Origin: Acidobacteriaceae bacterium
Lineage (GTDB): Bacteria > Acidobacteriota > Terriglobia > Terriglobales > Acidobacteriaceae
Direction of reading: 5' to 3'
DNA: 64,000 nt
Assembly: GCA_028283655.1 (NCBI GenBank)
Contig: JAPWKE010000003.1
Coordinates: 2,418,001 to 2,482,000 of the forward strand
Shown here: piece after piece, positions 43,688 through 52,611 of the stretch
How positions within the stretch are numbered: position 1 is the stretch's first letter
Layout of the letters: every line of letters starts with the position of its first letter
Program-made: the position numbers and the translations under genes
Notes under the pieces: generated by a model
Databases searched by the model: none
Told to the model about the DNA's origin: nothing
The model's input: the letters and a program-made list of their open reading frames with translations, nothing else

Positions 43688-45187
43688 ATGCAGACAAGCC
43701 TCTTCGAACTTTTCAAAATTGGTATCGGTCCTTCGTCCTCCCACACGGTGGGTCCGATGCGCGCGGCGGTGCGCTTTGGGCGCGAGCTTGAAGCAGAGCA
43801 TCTGCTGGAGAGCGTGGCGAAGGTTTCAGCCGATCTTTATGGCTCGCTCGCGTTGACGGGAGTTGGCCATGCGACGGACCGCGCGGTGTTGCTCGGGTTG
43901 CTGGGCGAATCGCCGGATACGGTTCCTCTGGACAGCATCGACGCGATGCTGGCGCGGGTGCGCGAAGAGCGTCGCCTGCTGCTGATGGGGCGGCACGATG
44001 TGGCGTTTGCTCCGGCGGAGGATTTGCTGCTGCACCGCGACCAGATGTATCCCAACCCAGACGAACCTGCGCACCCGAACGGGATGCGCTTCCGCGCCTT
44101 CGATGCAGCGGGTGCGTTGTTGCGGGAGGAGATTTTTTACTCGATCGGCGGTGGCTTCATCTTGTCGGCCGAGGAGTTTGCGAACCAGTCGTCGAAGGCC
44201 GAGCGGGATGTGCCGTATCCGTTCTCTTCTGCTGCCGAGTTGCTACGCGTGGCTGCGGCCAACAAGCTGACGATTGCAGAGCTGGTCCATGCGAATGAGG
44301 TGGCGCTGCTCTCTGACCCGAGCATCACGCGCCGGGTGGATCGTATTGTTTCGCCGGAGCGGCCAGGCAACGAGGGTGCGCCGGACATTCATGTGCTGAC
44401 GCCGAGTGAACAGATCAATGCCGCGGTGCTGACGCTGTGGCAGGCGATGGCGGATTCGATTGAACGCGGCGTTCGCACGGAAGGCATTCTGCCGGGCGGA
44501 TTGAACGTTCGGCGGCGAGCGCCGGGGCTGGCTGCGCGGCTGGCTCGCATGGAGAGCGAAGGCAAAGTACGTGATCCGCTGGCCCCGCTGGACTCTGTGA
44601 CGCTGGTGGCGATGGCGGTGAACGAAGAGAACGCTGCGGGTGGTCGCGTGGTGACGGCTCCGACGAACGGAGCGGCAGGTGTGATCCCGGCGATTGCGCA
44701 CTACTATCTGCACCATGCGAGCGAAGGCCAGAGCGAAGAGGAAAAGCGCGCAGGGCTGCTGCGGTACTTCTTTACGGCGGCGGCGATTGGGATTCTCTAC
44801 AAAGAGAATGCGTCGATCTCCGGCGCAGAGGTGGGCTGCCAGGGTGAGGTCGGTGTGGCGTGCTCGATGGCTGCGGGTGGACTGGTGGCAGCGCTTGGCG
44901 GCAACAATGCCGAGGTGGAGAACGCCGCAGAGATTGCGATGGAACATAACCTCGGCATGACGTGCGATCCGATTGGCGGGCTCGTGCAGATCCCGTGCAT
45001 CGAACGCAATGGTATGGGCGCGGTGAAGTCAGTGAATGCGGCGCGGCTGGCGATGCATGATGCGGGGCCGCATAAACTTTCCCTCGATCAGGTGATCGAT
45101 ACGATGTATCGCACGGGCATGGATATGCAGTCGCGATACAAAGAGACGTCGCTTGCGGGGCTTGCGCTGAATATCATCGAGTGCTAA
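43688..45187 (+). CDS. sdaA: L-serine ammonia-lyase, iron-sulfur type
   Basis: A 499-aa single-chain L-serine dehydratase producing pyruvate and ammonia. The beta domain begins [20 protein letters not shown], and the alpha domain contains [52 protein letters not shown]; the cysteines in these blocks ligate the 4Fe-4S cluster that activates serine. It is about 40 residues longer than E. coli SdaA, mostly in the region between the two domains. It lies alone between two terminator-like structures. Confidence 0.95.
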   Translation: MQTSLFELFKIGIGPSSSHTVGPMRAAVRFGRELEAEHLLESVAKVSADLYGSLALTGVGHATDRAVLLGLLGESPDTVPLDSIDAMLARVREERRLLLMGRHDVAFAPAEDLLLHRDQMYPNPDEPAHPNGMRFRAFDAAGALLREEIFYSIGGGFILSAEEFANQSSKAERDVPYPFSSAAELLRVAAANKLTIAELVHANEVALLSDPSITRRVDRIVSPERPGNEGAPDIHVLTPSEQINAAVLTLWQAMADSIERGVRTEGILPGGLNVRRRAPGLAARLARMESEGKVRDPLAPLDSVTLVAMAVNEENAAGGRVVTAPTNGAAGVIPAIAHYYLHHASEGQSEEEKRAGLLRYFFTAAAIGILYKENASISGAEVGCQGEVGVACSMAAGGLVAALGGNNAEVENAAEIAMEHNLGMTCDPIGGLVQIPCIERNGMGAVKSVNAARLAMHDAGPHKLSLDQVIDTMYRTGMDMQSRYKETSLAGLALNIIEC

Positions 45188-45214
45188 CAAGGCACGCCCC
45201 TATAATCCAGCCAT

Positions 45215-46519
45215 ATGCCCAGTTCAGCAGCGCAACCAGCATTTGACCGCTCACGCTCCATGCGGCTTCTTCTTTTTGTTCTTGGTTCGTTGTTTACAGC
45301 GAATGTCGTGCAGTGGGCCATTTGCCGAGCGCTGCACCTGGGAAACCCTGGCAACATCCACCGCGATCTGACGAACCTGATCCATCTGCACCAGTGGACA
45401 GACTCCTGGCTGCCGATGATGAAGTCGCTGGACTACTTCCAGCAGTTCCCGCACAAGCCACTGTACTTTGCTCCGCTGTACGACACGCTGATTTACTCGC
45501 TGGTAAGCCTGCTGCCGATGGTGGCCCTGCGCAAGATCGGCGTTACCGACCCGACGATGCTGCATCTGCTTGCGCTTGGCAGTCTGCTCGCGATCGTGGG
45601 GATTGCCGTGTGCTGCCTCTGGATGGGGAAGCGGCTGCTTGAGCGCCGCGGCGAAACGCTGCGCTGGCCGGCGATGGTTGCGGTATGCCTCTCAGTGCTG
45701 TGCTGCTATCCGTTGCTCAAGGGATTCTCGCTGGGCAATGCGCAGACGTACCTATCGTTTGGCTTTGCGTTGCTGCTTGTGCTGTGGACGACGGGACACG
45801 AACGCGCGAGCGGCGTTACGGCCTGCGTGCTTACCTGCGTCAAGCCGCAGTATGTGCTCATCCTGATCTGGATGCTGGTGCGCAAACGCTGGAATGCTGC
45901 CATCGCGTTCCTCGTAACCGGCGCGGTGCTCTTCGCGATTGCGGTTGCGGTCTTCGGACTGCACAACAACCTCGACTATGTGAAGGTGCTTTCGTCGCTG
46001 AGCCACAAGGCACAGTCGCACTATGGCAACCAGTCAATGTTCGGCACGATCAATCGCATGATCTTCAACGGTGAGAATCTGGGCTATACGCCGTATGTGT
46101 ATACGCCATACATCCCCTGGGTTTATCGGGTAACTGTCGCCACGGCGCTTGCGCTGCTGGGCGCTGCGTTGTTCTTTCCCTGGGGCAAGTTGAAAGGATC
46201 GACGGCGGACCTTGCAGCGATCGGGCTGGTTTCTGTTGCGTCCTCGCCGATGGCGTGGGAGCACCACTACGGCATCGTGGTGGGCATCTTTGCGTGGCTA
46301 TGGTTTGCGTATGGCTCACAACAGGAGCGTCGCCCATGGCTGACAGGACTGGCTTCGTTCCTCATGCTGAATCAGCTTACGTCGATGAACTACCTGTGGC
46401 ATCTTCGTGGATGGAACGTGCTGCAGAGCTACATCTACATCGGTGCACTGCTGCTGCTTGGCATCCTGATGACGCTTGCACGGCGAGTGACGAACGGACA
46501 GAGCGACGCGTTGCTCTAG
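45215..46519 (+). CDS. GT87-like membrane glycosyltransferase (DUF2029)
   Basis: A 434-aa integral membrane protein with around ten hydrophobic helices, starting RLLLFVLGSLFTANVVQWAI. Early on it has the loop HRDLTNLIHLHQWTDSWLPM and LYFAPLYDTLIYSLVSLLP, the pattern of GT-C enzymes of family GT87/DUF2029, which use polyprenyl-phosphate mannose. It is followed by MVRKRWNAAIAF-type cytoplasmic loops. The donor and acceptor are unknown. It begins 27 bp after sdaA but is unlikely to be functionally linked. Confidence 0.7.
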   Translation: MPSSAAQPAFDRSRSMRLLLFVLGSLFTANVVQWAICRALHLGNPGNIHRDLTNLIHLHQWTDSWLPMMKSLDYFQQFPHKPLYFAPLYDTLIYSLVSLLPMVALRKIGVTDPTMLHLLALGSLLAIVGIAVCCLWMGKRLLERRGETLRWPAMVAVCLSVLCCYPLLKGFSLGNAQTYLSFGFALLLVLWTTGHERASGVTACVLTCVKPQYVLILIWMLVRKRWNAAIAFLVTGAVLFAIAVAVFGLHNNLDYVKVLSSLSHKAQSHYGNQSMFGTINRMIFNGENLGYTPYVYTPYIPWVYRVTVATALALLGAALFFPWGKLKGSTADLAAIGLVSVASSPMAWEHHYGIVVGIFAWLWFAYGSQQERRPWLTGLASFLMLNQLTSMNYLWHLRGWNVLQSYIYIGALLLLGILMTLARRVTNGQSDALL

Positions 46520-46581
46520 CGCTTCGCACGTGTGCCGCAATGGCACTCGCAAAAAACTGTTGAGGCTCTTCCACTTTTTGC

Positions 46582-46610
46582 TTGACTCTGTCTCACGCAA
46601 ACTCTATACC
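46582..46610 (+). promoter_or_regulatory. Strong sigma-70-like promoter upstream of rsmE
   Basis: TTGACT (46582-46587) and TATACC (46605-46610) are separated by exactly 17 bp, close to the housekeeping consensus. It lies 224 bp before the rsmE start. A transcript from about 46617 would reach the 12-bp hairpin at 46717-46745, so it could make a small RNA of about 130 nt or a long rsmE leader. Confidence 0.6.
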
Positions 46611-46716
46611 TTCGATAGTTGCTTCATCACAGATGAACGCGACGTCGGTGTTCACATCGACCATTGGGAGCGCAGGCAAACGCAACCAGGCAAAGCAATA
46701 CCAAAAGGCAACACAT

Positions 46717-46745
46717 TCAGGGAGCGCACATGATGCGCTCCCTGA
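46717..46745 (+). terminator. Perfect 12-bp stem-loop in the rsmE leader
   Basis: Bases 46717-46728 pair perfectly with 46734-46745 around CATGA. It could end a short transcript from the promoter at 46582 or terminate the upstream glycosyltransferase gene. Only AAGTGTTTC follows, so it is a weak intrinsic terminator. Together with the promoter it is the only structure seen in the 314-bp gap 46520-46833. Confidence 0.5.
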
Positions 46746-46833
46746 AGTGTTTCTGGACAGTGTTCATGCGGGTTTGCGCGGATGCTGTGGAATGCGTTGG
46801 CATCTCGCAGCGAAGTTCTCGTATCTTCTTTCT

Positions 46834-47571
46834 ATGACTCGCCGCCGCTTTATCGCAGACACCTTCACCGACACGACCGCAACCCTTACCGGCGAACAGG
46901 CACATCATCTTGCTCGCGTTCTGCGTGCGCAGGTGGGACAGCAATATGATGTTGTCGCCGACGGATTTCTGCATCGTGCGACGATCACGCAGGTGAGCGA
47001 AGAGGACGTGACGTTCGAACTCGGCGAACAGCTTGAGACAGATGCAGCGCTGCCGGTGCATCTGCTGCTTGCGGTGATCAAGTTCGATCATTACGAGTGG
47101 GGGATGGAGAAGCTGACGGAGCTTGGTGCGGCACGCATTACGCCTGTGCTGGCACGACGCACGGAGAAGCATCTGGCGCAGTCGGCGGCGAAGCGCGTGG
47201 AGCGATGGCGACGCATTGTGCTGGAGTCGGCGAAGCAGTCGCGCCGTTCTGATCTGGTGGAGATTGATGAACCAATGCCGCTTGCGCAGGCGATGAAGCT
47301 GGTGTCGGCGCCGCACAAGTTGTTGCTCGCAGAGACAGAGCAGGAGAACTCGCTGACTGCGGCGTTGCAGCATCCGCAGATGCAGGATGGGCCGAGTGCC
47401 GAGCACAATCATCAGCTTGCGTTTGCCGTGGGGCCGGAGGGTGGATGGACGCAGGAGGAGATGCAGCTCTTTGCGGCGAATGAGTGGAAGCCGATTACGC
47501 TGGGGCCGAGGATTCTGCGAGCAGAGACGGCGGCGATTGCGGCGATGAGTGTTTGCAATGCGTTGCTGTAG
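46834..47571 (+). CDS. rsmE: 16S rRNA (uracil-1498-N3)-methyltransferase
   Basis: A 245-aa SPOUT-fold methyltransferase. The N-terminal PUA-like part reads RRFIADTFTDTTATLTGEQA; the catalytic knot contains FAVGPEGGWTQEEMQLF and LGPRILRAETAAIAAM, the S-adenosylmethionine-binding signature of RsmE. It modifies U1498 of 16S rRNA. ATG 46834 is chosen because MTRRRF is the normal start; the frame to 46582 runs through the promoter region. A repeat element lies just after its stop. Confidence 0.92.
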   Translation: MTRRRFIADTFTDTTATLTGEQAHHLARVLRAQVGQQYDVVADGFLHRATITQVSEEDVTFELGEQLETDAALPVHLLLAVIKFDHYEWGMEKLTELGAARITPVLARRTEKHLAQSAAKRVERWRRIVLESAKQSRRSDLVEIDEPMPLAQAMKLVSAPHKLLLAETEQENSLTAALQHPQMQDGPSAEHNHQLAFAVGPEGGWTQEEMQLFAANEWKPITLGPRILRAETAAIAAMSVCNALL

Positions 47572-47584
47572 AGCGGATTGTTTG

Positions 47585-47650
47585 CGCCTCAGGGGCTGAA
47601 GCCCCTTCGCATTGCAGTGGTTCAATGGCACGGCTGAAGCCGTGCCCCTT
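47585..47650. repeat. Acidobacterial REP-like double-hairpin element, copy 1
   Basis: Two small hairpins with TGAA loops: AGGGGC/GCCCCT at 47591-47606 and GGCACGGC/GCCGTGCC at 47627-47646. The same arrangement recurs at 48971-49035, including the leading TTGCGCCTCAGGGGCT. It lies between convergent rsmE and dnaJ. Confidence 0.8.
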
Positions 47651-47739
47651 CGTGTGCGTGGAGAGCTGTGAATATCGGCGCTCTAGAAGGGGCCTGAGGT
47701 TGATGAGCGCGGCGAGACGTGGTTCGGGAAACGATGTTG

Positions 47740-47791
47740 CACAGGCAGCACAAAGGCCGGCGAGTGATCGCCGGCCTTTGTGCTGCCTGTG
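47740..47791 (-). terminator. dnaJ terminator with a 24-bp perfect stem
   Basis: Bases 47740-47763 pair without mismatch with 47768-47791 around GTGA. It lies 11 nt beyond the dnaJ stop on the minus strand and could also act for rsmE on the plus strand. Confidence 0.85.
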
Positions 47792-47802
47792 TGCGGTTGG
47801 GC

Positions 47803-48948
47803 TTAGGAGAAGATTTCCTTCATCTTGCCGAAGATGCCGCGGGCGTGTGGCTTGTTGTCGACTGCGAGCGTGCCGTCGAGCTGCTTGAGCAGAGCCTTCT
47901 GCTCCTTCGTGAGCTTTGAAGGAGTTTGTACGCGAACTTCGACGATGAGGTCGCCCTTGCCGTGTGCGTTGAGGTGTGGGACGCCCTTGCCGCGCAGACG
48001 GAACTCCTTGCCGCTCTGCGTGCCTTCGGGAACCTTGATCGTCTCGGCGCCGTGAAGGGTTTCGATTTCGAGTTCGGTACCGAGGGCGGCCTGCGGGAAG
48101 CTGATGGGCATGACGCAGTGGAGGTCGTCGCCGTCGCGCTCGAAGAACGAGTGCGGCTTCACGTCGAGCAGGATATAGAGGTCGCCGTTGGGGCCGCCGA
48201 AGCGCCCGGCGTCGCCTTCTCCGCTGTAGCGGATGCGGGTGTCGCCTTCGACGCCTGCGGGGACCTTCACCTGGATGGTGTGGTCCTTCTGCGTGCGACC
48301 GTCGCCACGGCAGGTCTTGCAGGGGTTCTTGACGACCTGGCCGGTGCCGGAGCAGACGGGGCAGGTGCGGGCGACGGAGAAGAAGCCCTGCTGCGAACGA
48401 ACCTGTCCGCGACCGCCGCACTGCTGGCAGGTCTCGGGCTGCTTGCCGTTCTCAGCGCCGGAGCCCTTGCAGTCGACGCAGAGGTCGGCGCGGCGAACCT
48501 TGACTTCGCGCTCGGTGCCGAAGACGGCCTGCTCGAAGGTCAGCTCCATTTCGAAGCTGATGTCGCGACCGCGTTGCGCGCGCGAGGCGCGACCACGGCC
48601 ACCCATGTTGAACATCTCGCCGAAGAGATCGCCGAAGATGTCTCCGAGATCGCCCTGCTGGAAGCCCTGTCCGAAGGGGCTGCCGCCGCCGAAGCCACCG
48701 GGGCCACCGTTGCCGACGCCTGCGTGGCCGTAGCGATCGTAGGCAGCGCGCTTGTCGGCGTCGCTGAGGACGGAGTAGGCTTCGCTGCATTCCTTGAACT
48801 TGTCTTCGGCATCCTTGTTGTCCGGGTTGCGGTCAGGATGCCACTTCATCGCGAGCTTGCGATAGGCGGTCTTGATTTCTCCGTCTGACGCTGTGCGCTC
48901 GATTTCCAGAATCTCGTAGTAATCAGCTTTCATCTCTGATGTCGCCAT
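47803..48948 (-). CDS. dnaJ: Chaperone DnaJ
   Basis: A 381-aa Hsp40 co-chaperone. It has the J domain with HPD at 37-39, a Gly/Phe-rich linker, four zinc-finger repeats ([32 protein letters not shown]) and the two substrate-binding beta domains (e.g. [23 protein letters not shown]). It delivers unfolded proteins to DnaK and stimulates its ATPase. It follows grpE on the minus strand, with a repeat element in the 107-bp spacer. The dnaK gene is not in this window. Confidence 0.96.
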   Translation of the reverse strand: MATSEMKADYYEILEIERTASDGEIKTAYRKLAMKWHPDRNPDNKDAEDKFKECSEAYSVLSDADKRAAYDRYGHAGVGNGGPGGFGGGSPFGQGFQQGDLGDIFGDLFGEMFNMGGRGRASRAQRGRDISFEMELTFEQAVFGTEREVKVRRADLCVDCKGSGAENGKQPETCQQCGGRGQVRSQQGFFSVARTCPVCSGTGQVVKNPCKTCRGDGRTQKDHTIQVKVPAGVEGDTRIRYSGEGDAGRFGGPNGDLYILLDVKPHSFFERDGDDLHCVMPISFPQAALGTELEIETLHGAETIKVPEGTQSGKEFRLRGKGVPHLNAHGKGDLIVEVRVQTPSKLTKEQKALLKQLDGTLAVDNKPHARGIFGKMKEIFS

Positions 48949-48970
48949 CTTTCGTCTTTCCCTGGTCGCC

Positions 48971-49035
48971 TTGCGCCTCAGGGGCTAAAACCCCTGGATG
49001 TAACTTGCGTGATGGCACGGCTGAAGCCGTGCCGT
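48971..49035. repeat. Acidobacterial REP-like double-hairpin element, copy 2
   Basis: Hairpins CAGGGG/CCCCTG at 48979-48996 and GGCACGGC/GCCGTGCC (loop TGAA) at 49014-49033, in the same orientation as copy 1. It is inserted in the grpE-dnaJ spacer. Confidence 0.8.
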
Positions 49036-49055
49036 GCCGTTCGTGCCTGCGCTGG

Positions 49056-49622
49056 TTACGCTTCGCGCTGGGCGCTGTTGGTGGCGATCTTGACCAGCGC
49101 AGGGCGGAGGAGCTTGTCGCGAAGCTTGTAGCCACGGCGGATCTCTTCGAGAACCTGATGGTCGGGCACGTCGGCGCGCTCTTCGGAGCCGAGTGCTTCG
49201 TGGACGCGGGGATCGAACTCTGCGCCAACGGTTTCTACAGCCGTGACGTTCAGGTTGCGGAGTGCATCTTCCATCTGCTTCAGAATCAGTTCCACGCCCA
49301 TGCGGAGCTGGTCGGCCGAACCGCCGGACTTCAGCGCGAGCTGGAAGTTGTCCATTACGCCGAGGAAGGGTTCGACGGAAGCCTGCACGGCGTAGTCACG
49401 AGCGTCCTGCTTCTCTTTGACCTCGCGCTTGCGGGCGTTGTCGAACTCAGCCTGCAGGCGTGCGAGACGGTCCTTCAAGGCGTCGCGTTCGCCGCGTGCC
49501 TGCTCGAGTTCGGCGGTTGCACCCATCTCGACGATTTCGCCTTCGAGCGGGGCTGCTGCTGCCTCTTCTGCTTCGACTGCGGGCATATCGTTCAACTCGT
49601 TCATCTCATCCTGTGTCTTCAT
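49056..49622 (-). CDS. grpE: Nucleotide exchange factor GrpE
   Basis: A 188-aa co-chaperone that releases ADP from DnaK. An acidic N-terminus is followed by a long coiled coil (RGERDALKDRLARLQAEFDN), then the conserved FLGVMDNFQLAL segment, EFDPRVHEALGSEE and the C-terminal beta-wing ending VLEEIRRGYKLRDKLLRPA. ATG 49622 is favoured by AAGGA 8 nt upstream; an in-frame ATG at 49682 lacks a ribosome site. It lies between hrcA and dnaJ. Confidence 0.92.
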   Translation of the reverse strand: MKTQDEMNELNDMPAVEAEEAAAAPLEGEIVEMGATAELEQARGERDALKDRLARLQAEFDNARKREVKEKQDARDYAVQASVEPFLGVMDNFQLALKSGGSADQLRMGVELILKQMEDALRNLNVTAVETVGAEFDPRVHEALGSEERADVPDHQVLEEIRRGYKLRDKLLRPALVKIATNSAQREA

Positions 49623-49699
49623 TGTGGTGTCCTTTTCTGTTGTCCGCGCATGAGCGGCGAACCACTCTTTGATTGGGTTCATCGTGTGCGCCTTCGTTT

Positions 49700-50791
49700 C
49701 TAAAATCGTGGAGCCTCGGAGTCACGTCCGAGGTCGAGCACGCGATCGAAGAGACCGGCGATGTAGCCGACCGCGTTCATCGTGCTCTGGTAATGCATAC
49801 GCTTGGAGCCGAGTACACCCACAGTGGCGAGGCTGTCGCCTGCGACGCGAGCGGGTGCGGCGATGAGAACGAGCCCGGCCATCTCCGGCGCGGTGCGTTC
49901 GAGGTCGAAGACGACGCGCACAGTCTCCTGCTGCGAGTCGACGTAAGCGTTGAGCAGCTCGATGAGCCGCTCCTTGGCTTCGAGCGCGGCGAGCATGGCG
50001 CGAAGGTGCTCGCGGTCTTCGCCCTGGCCAACGAGGTTGGCGACGCCTTCAATGAAGACCGTCGGCGCGCTCTCAACCGAGGGCATGGCGCGGGACCAGA
50101 GCTCCTGCGCGGCGGTGAGCATCTGCTGATACGCCGAGCGCTCGGTCTCGACGAGGCGGGCGAGGTCCGCACGCACGGCGTCCAGCGACCAGCCACGGAA
50201 GTGCTGGTTCAGGAAGTTGGAGGCGGCTTCAAGCTCGTTGATGCCGAGGTCACGTTCGACGACGAGCATGCGATCACGCACCATGCCGCCGCGCGTGACG
50301 AGCACGGCGAGAACACGACGATCGCCGAGGCGTGAGAAGTGAACATGCTCGAGCAGGTCGGTTGCGGGGCGGACGCCCATCGCGACGCCGACGCCGCTGG
50401 AGAGCATGGCCAGCACCTGCGAGCTGCGTTCGAGGAGGGCTTCTCCGCCGGCGACGCCAGCGAGGCTGAGGTCGATGCGGGACTCCACCTCGGCACGCGA
50501 CAGGCCGGGCAGGCTGCCTGCTGTGCCACGGCCGAGCGCTTCGACGTACATGCGAAACGCGGCGGCAGACGGTACGCGGCCCGCTGAGGTGTGCGGCTGC
50601 TCGAGAAGGCCTGCGTCAAAGAGCGAGACCATCTCGTTGCGGATGGTCGCAGGGCTGGCCGCGACGGACGCAATGAGGCTGGAACGCGCGACCGCGCCAG
50701 AGCTGACCGGTTCTCCCGTGGCGATGTAGCTTTCCACGATCGCCATCAGGATGTCGCGCTGCCTTGCCGTCAATGTGCCTGCGTTCGCCAT
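49700..50791 (-). CDS. hrcA: Heat-inducible transcription repressor HrcA
   Basis: A 363-aa repressor of class I heat-shock genes. The N-terminal winged helix (LTARQRDILMAIVESYIATG, SPATIRNEMVSLFDAGLLEQ, PHTSAGRVPSAAAFRMYV) is diagnostic, and the C-terminal part is the HrcA dimerisation domain. HrcA normally binds the CIRCE operator. None was found upstream; only a small CTCTGATTAGAG palindrome lies near the start. It heads the hrcA-grpE-dnaJ group. Confidence 0.94.
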   Translation of the reverse strand: MANAGTLTARQRDILMAIVESYIATGEPVSSGAVARSSLIASVAASPATIRNEMVSLFDAGLLEQPHTSAGRVPSAAAFRMYVEALGRGTAGSLPGLSRAEVESRIDLSLAGVAGGEALLERSSQVLAMLSSGVGVAMGVRPATDLLEHVHFSRLGDRRVLAVLVTRGGMVRDRMLVVERDLGINELEAASNFLNQHFRGWSLDAVRADLARLVETERSAYQQMLTAAQELWSRAMPSVESAPTVFIEGVANLVGQGEDREHLRAMLAALEAKERLIELLNAYVDSQQETVRVVFDLERTAPEMAGLVLIAAPARVAGDSLATVGVLGSKRMHYQSTMNAVGYIAGLFDRVLDLGRDSEAPRF

Positions 50792-50854
50792 GACCCTCTG
50801 ATTAGAGTGAGGCGAGGCTGCAAACGTCGCAGCACCGCCCCTGCCCTTACTTTT

Positions 50855-51685
50855 CTACAGAATTTCCAGTACGCCGTCGCTCTTGGCGGCAGCCTCTTCG
50901 GCACGCTCCGCGATCTTCGCCGCGATGAGCCGGAACTCCTGCCCACGCGCGGAGCTTTCGCCCGCGAGTGCTGCCGGAAGACCGCGGTCGCCGGACTCGC
51001 GTACCTGCGGGTCGAGGTCGACGGAGCCGAGGAAGTTGAGGCCGAACTGCTTGGCGGTCTGCTCCGTGGAACCAGCGCCGAAGACGTCGAGGACGGTGCC
51101 GTCGGGCAGCGTCATCTGGCTCATGTTCTCGACCATGCCGAGGACTTCGACGTTCACCTGGTGGAACATTTCGAGCGCCTTGCGGGCGTCTTCCAGGGCG
51201 ACGGAGGAACCCGTGCTGACGACGACTGCGCCGGTGAGCGGAACGGTCTGGACGAGCGAGATGACGACGTCACCGGTGCCGGGAGGCAGATCGATGAGGA
51301 GGAAGTCGAGCTCGCCCCACTCCACCTGCTGGAGGAACTGGCGGATGACGCCGTGGAGCATTGGTCCGCGCATCACCATGGGCTTATCGCCGGGGGAGAT
51401 GAGGCCGATGGACATGAACTTGACGCCGTGCGCGGTGAGCGGCTCGATGCGGCTGCCGGGCAGTACGGTCGGCTGGCGCGAGAGACCGAGCATCGTCGGC
51501 ACATTCGGGCCGTAGATGTCCGCGTCGATGAGGCCGACCTTGTAACCAAGCTTGGCGAGGCTGACGGCGGTGTTCACCGCGACGGTGGTTTTGCCGACGC
51601 CGCCTTTACCGGAGCCTATGGCAACAACATATTCCACGCCCGGCAACGGCTGAGGCTGAGGCATTCCCTGTCCACTGTTTCCCAT
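50855..51685 (-). CDS. Mrp/NBP35-family ATPase lacking cysteines
   Basis: A 276-aa P-loop ATPase of the Mrp (ApbC) family that carries Fe-S clusters to target proteins. The deviant Walker A is readable as AIGSGKGGVGKTT (22-34), followed by VGLIDADIYGPNVPTMLG, MRGPMLHGVIRQFLQ and LIDLPPGTGDVVISLVQTVP. Unlike canonical Mrp it has no N-terminal DUF59 domain, and the cluster-ligand block usually reading YF-C-x2-C is NMSQMTLPDGTVLDVFG; the whole protein has no Cys. Cluster binding in the usual way is therefore unlikely. The 63-bp gap to hrcA is short. Confidence 0.85.
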   Translation of the reverse strand: MGNSGQGMPQPQPLPGVEYVVAIGSGKGGVGKTTVAVNTAVSLAKLGYKVGLIDADIYGPNVPTMLGLSRQPTVLPGSRIEPLTAHGVKFMSIGLISPGDKPMVMRGPMLHGVIRQFLQQVEWGELDFLLIDLPPGTGDVVISLVQTVPLTGAVVVSTGSSVALEDARKALEMFHQVNVEVLGMVENMSQMTLPDGTVLDVFGAGSTEQTAKQFGLNFLGSVDLDPQVRESGDRGLPAALAGESSARGQEFRLIAAKIAERAEEAAAKSDGVLEIL

Positions 51686-51715
51686 AACTAAACTCTCTTT
51701 CTTTCTGCTCGCGGC

Positions 51716-52240
51716 CTAAACGTGCCACTCGGGCGGCAAGGTGGCGCGAAGTTCTTTCTTACGGAGCATTTCGCCGGCGCGCATTTCACGGCGGGCGGCG
51801 GCGTCCTCAAAGCGACGCTTCTGATGCTCGGTTTCGGGTACGACCTGAGGCACGGCCAGCTTCTTGCCGAACATGTCCACGGCGACATAGGTGAGGTAGG
51901 CGGTGGCGACGTGGCGCATCCTGCCGTTGCCGAGTACGTCTTCGACCATGGCCTTCACGCCGACTTCCATGCTGGTCTTGAAGGCGCGGTTGACGCTGGC
52001 CTTCAGGATGAGCAGTTCGCCAACTTTGACCGGTGAGACGAAGTCGAGGTGATCCATGCTGGCGGTGACGGTGACGGCGCGCGAGTGGCGCACGCTGGCA
52101 ACAGCGCCGACGAGGTCGATGAACTGCATGAGGCGGCCACCGAAGAGATTGCCCAACGGGTTGACGTCATTGGGGAAGATGATTTCGCTGCGCTCGGCCT
52201 GTGACTCGGCGACCGTGCGCGAAACTGCGGTTTCGCTCAT
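51716..52240 (-). CDS. Acyl-CoA thioesterase, hotdog fold (YciA type)
   Basis: A 174-aa hotdog-fold enzyme hydrolysing acyl-CoA. The active-site block FPNDVNPLGNLFGGRLMQFI, then VTASMDHLDFVSPVKVGELL and KAMVEDVLGNGRMRHVATA, are typical of YciA/BACH-like thioesterases. The C-terminus has an extra charged tail of about 45 residues ending PPEWHV. It precedes the Mrp-like gene by 30 bp in the same orientation, so they may be co-transcribed. Confidence 0.88.
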   Translation of the reverse strand: MSETAVSRTVAESQAERSEIIFPNDVNPLGNLFGGRLMQFIDLVGAVASVRHSRAVTVTASMDHLDFVSPVKVGELLILKASVNRAFKTSMEVGVKAMVEDVLGNGRMRHVATAYLTYVAVDMFGKKLAVPQVVPETEHQKRRFEDAAARREMRAGEMLRKKELRATLPPEWHV

Positions 52241-52302
52241 GGTTTTTATTCTAAATCGGCGGTCAAATTCAGGCTGTTGCGCAGGCTATCTACAATAGAG
52301 AG

Positions 52303-52611
52303 ATGGACCGTATTGCCGCGCTGACCGAAATCGTGAACATGAACCCCGCCGACAGCTTTGCCCGCTATGGACTCGCCATGGCGCTGGCCGCCGAAGGGCG
52401 CAATGACGAGGCGCTGGCCGCGTATGTGGCGACGACGGAGCAGAACCCGGACTATGTTCCGGCGTACCAGATGTCTGCGCAGCTTCTGCTGAAGCTGGGG
52501 CAGACGGATGAGGCGAAGGCTCGGGTCGAGGCCGGGTTGGCCGCTGCCGCGCGCACGGGCAACGCCCATGCGCAGAGCGAGCTTGGCGCGATGCTGGATG
52601 AGTTGAGCTAG
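52303..52611 (+). CDS. Small tetratricopeptide-repeat protein
   Basis: A 102-aa cytoplasmic protein composed of about two TPR-like helical hairpins (SFARYGLAMALAAEGRNDEA followed by VPAYQMSAQLLLKLGQTDEA). The alternating small-residue pattern and A/L/Y positions are typical of TPRs. It probably mediates protein-protein contacts; partner unknown. Its stop codon overlaps the stop of the convergent MscS gene by 3 nt. Confidence 0.75.
   Translation: MDRIAALTEIVNMNPADSFARYGLAMALAAEGRNDEALAAYVATTEQNPDYVPAYQMSAQLLLKLGQTDEAKARVEAGLAAAARTGNAHAQSELGAMLDELS

Noticed and set aside
50792-50860. CIRCE operator before hrcA
   Set aside because: Only CTCTGATTAGAG is present; the TTAGCACTC-N9-GAGTGCTAA pattern is not.
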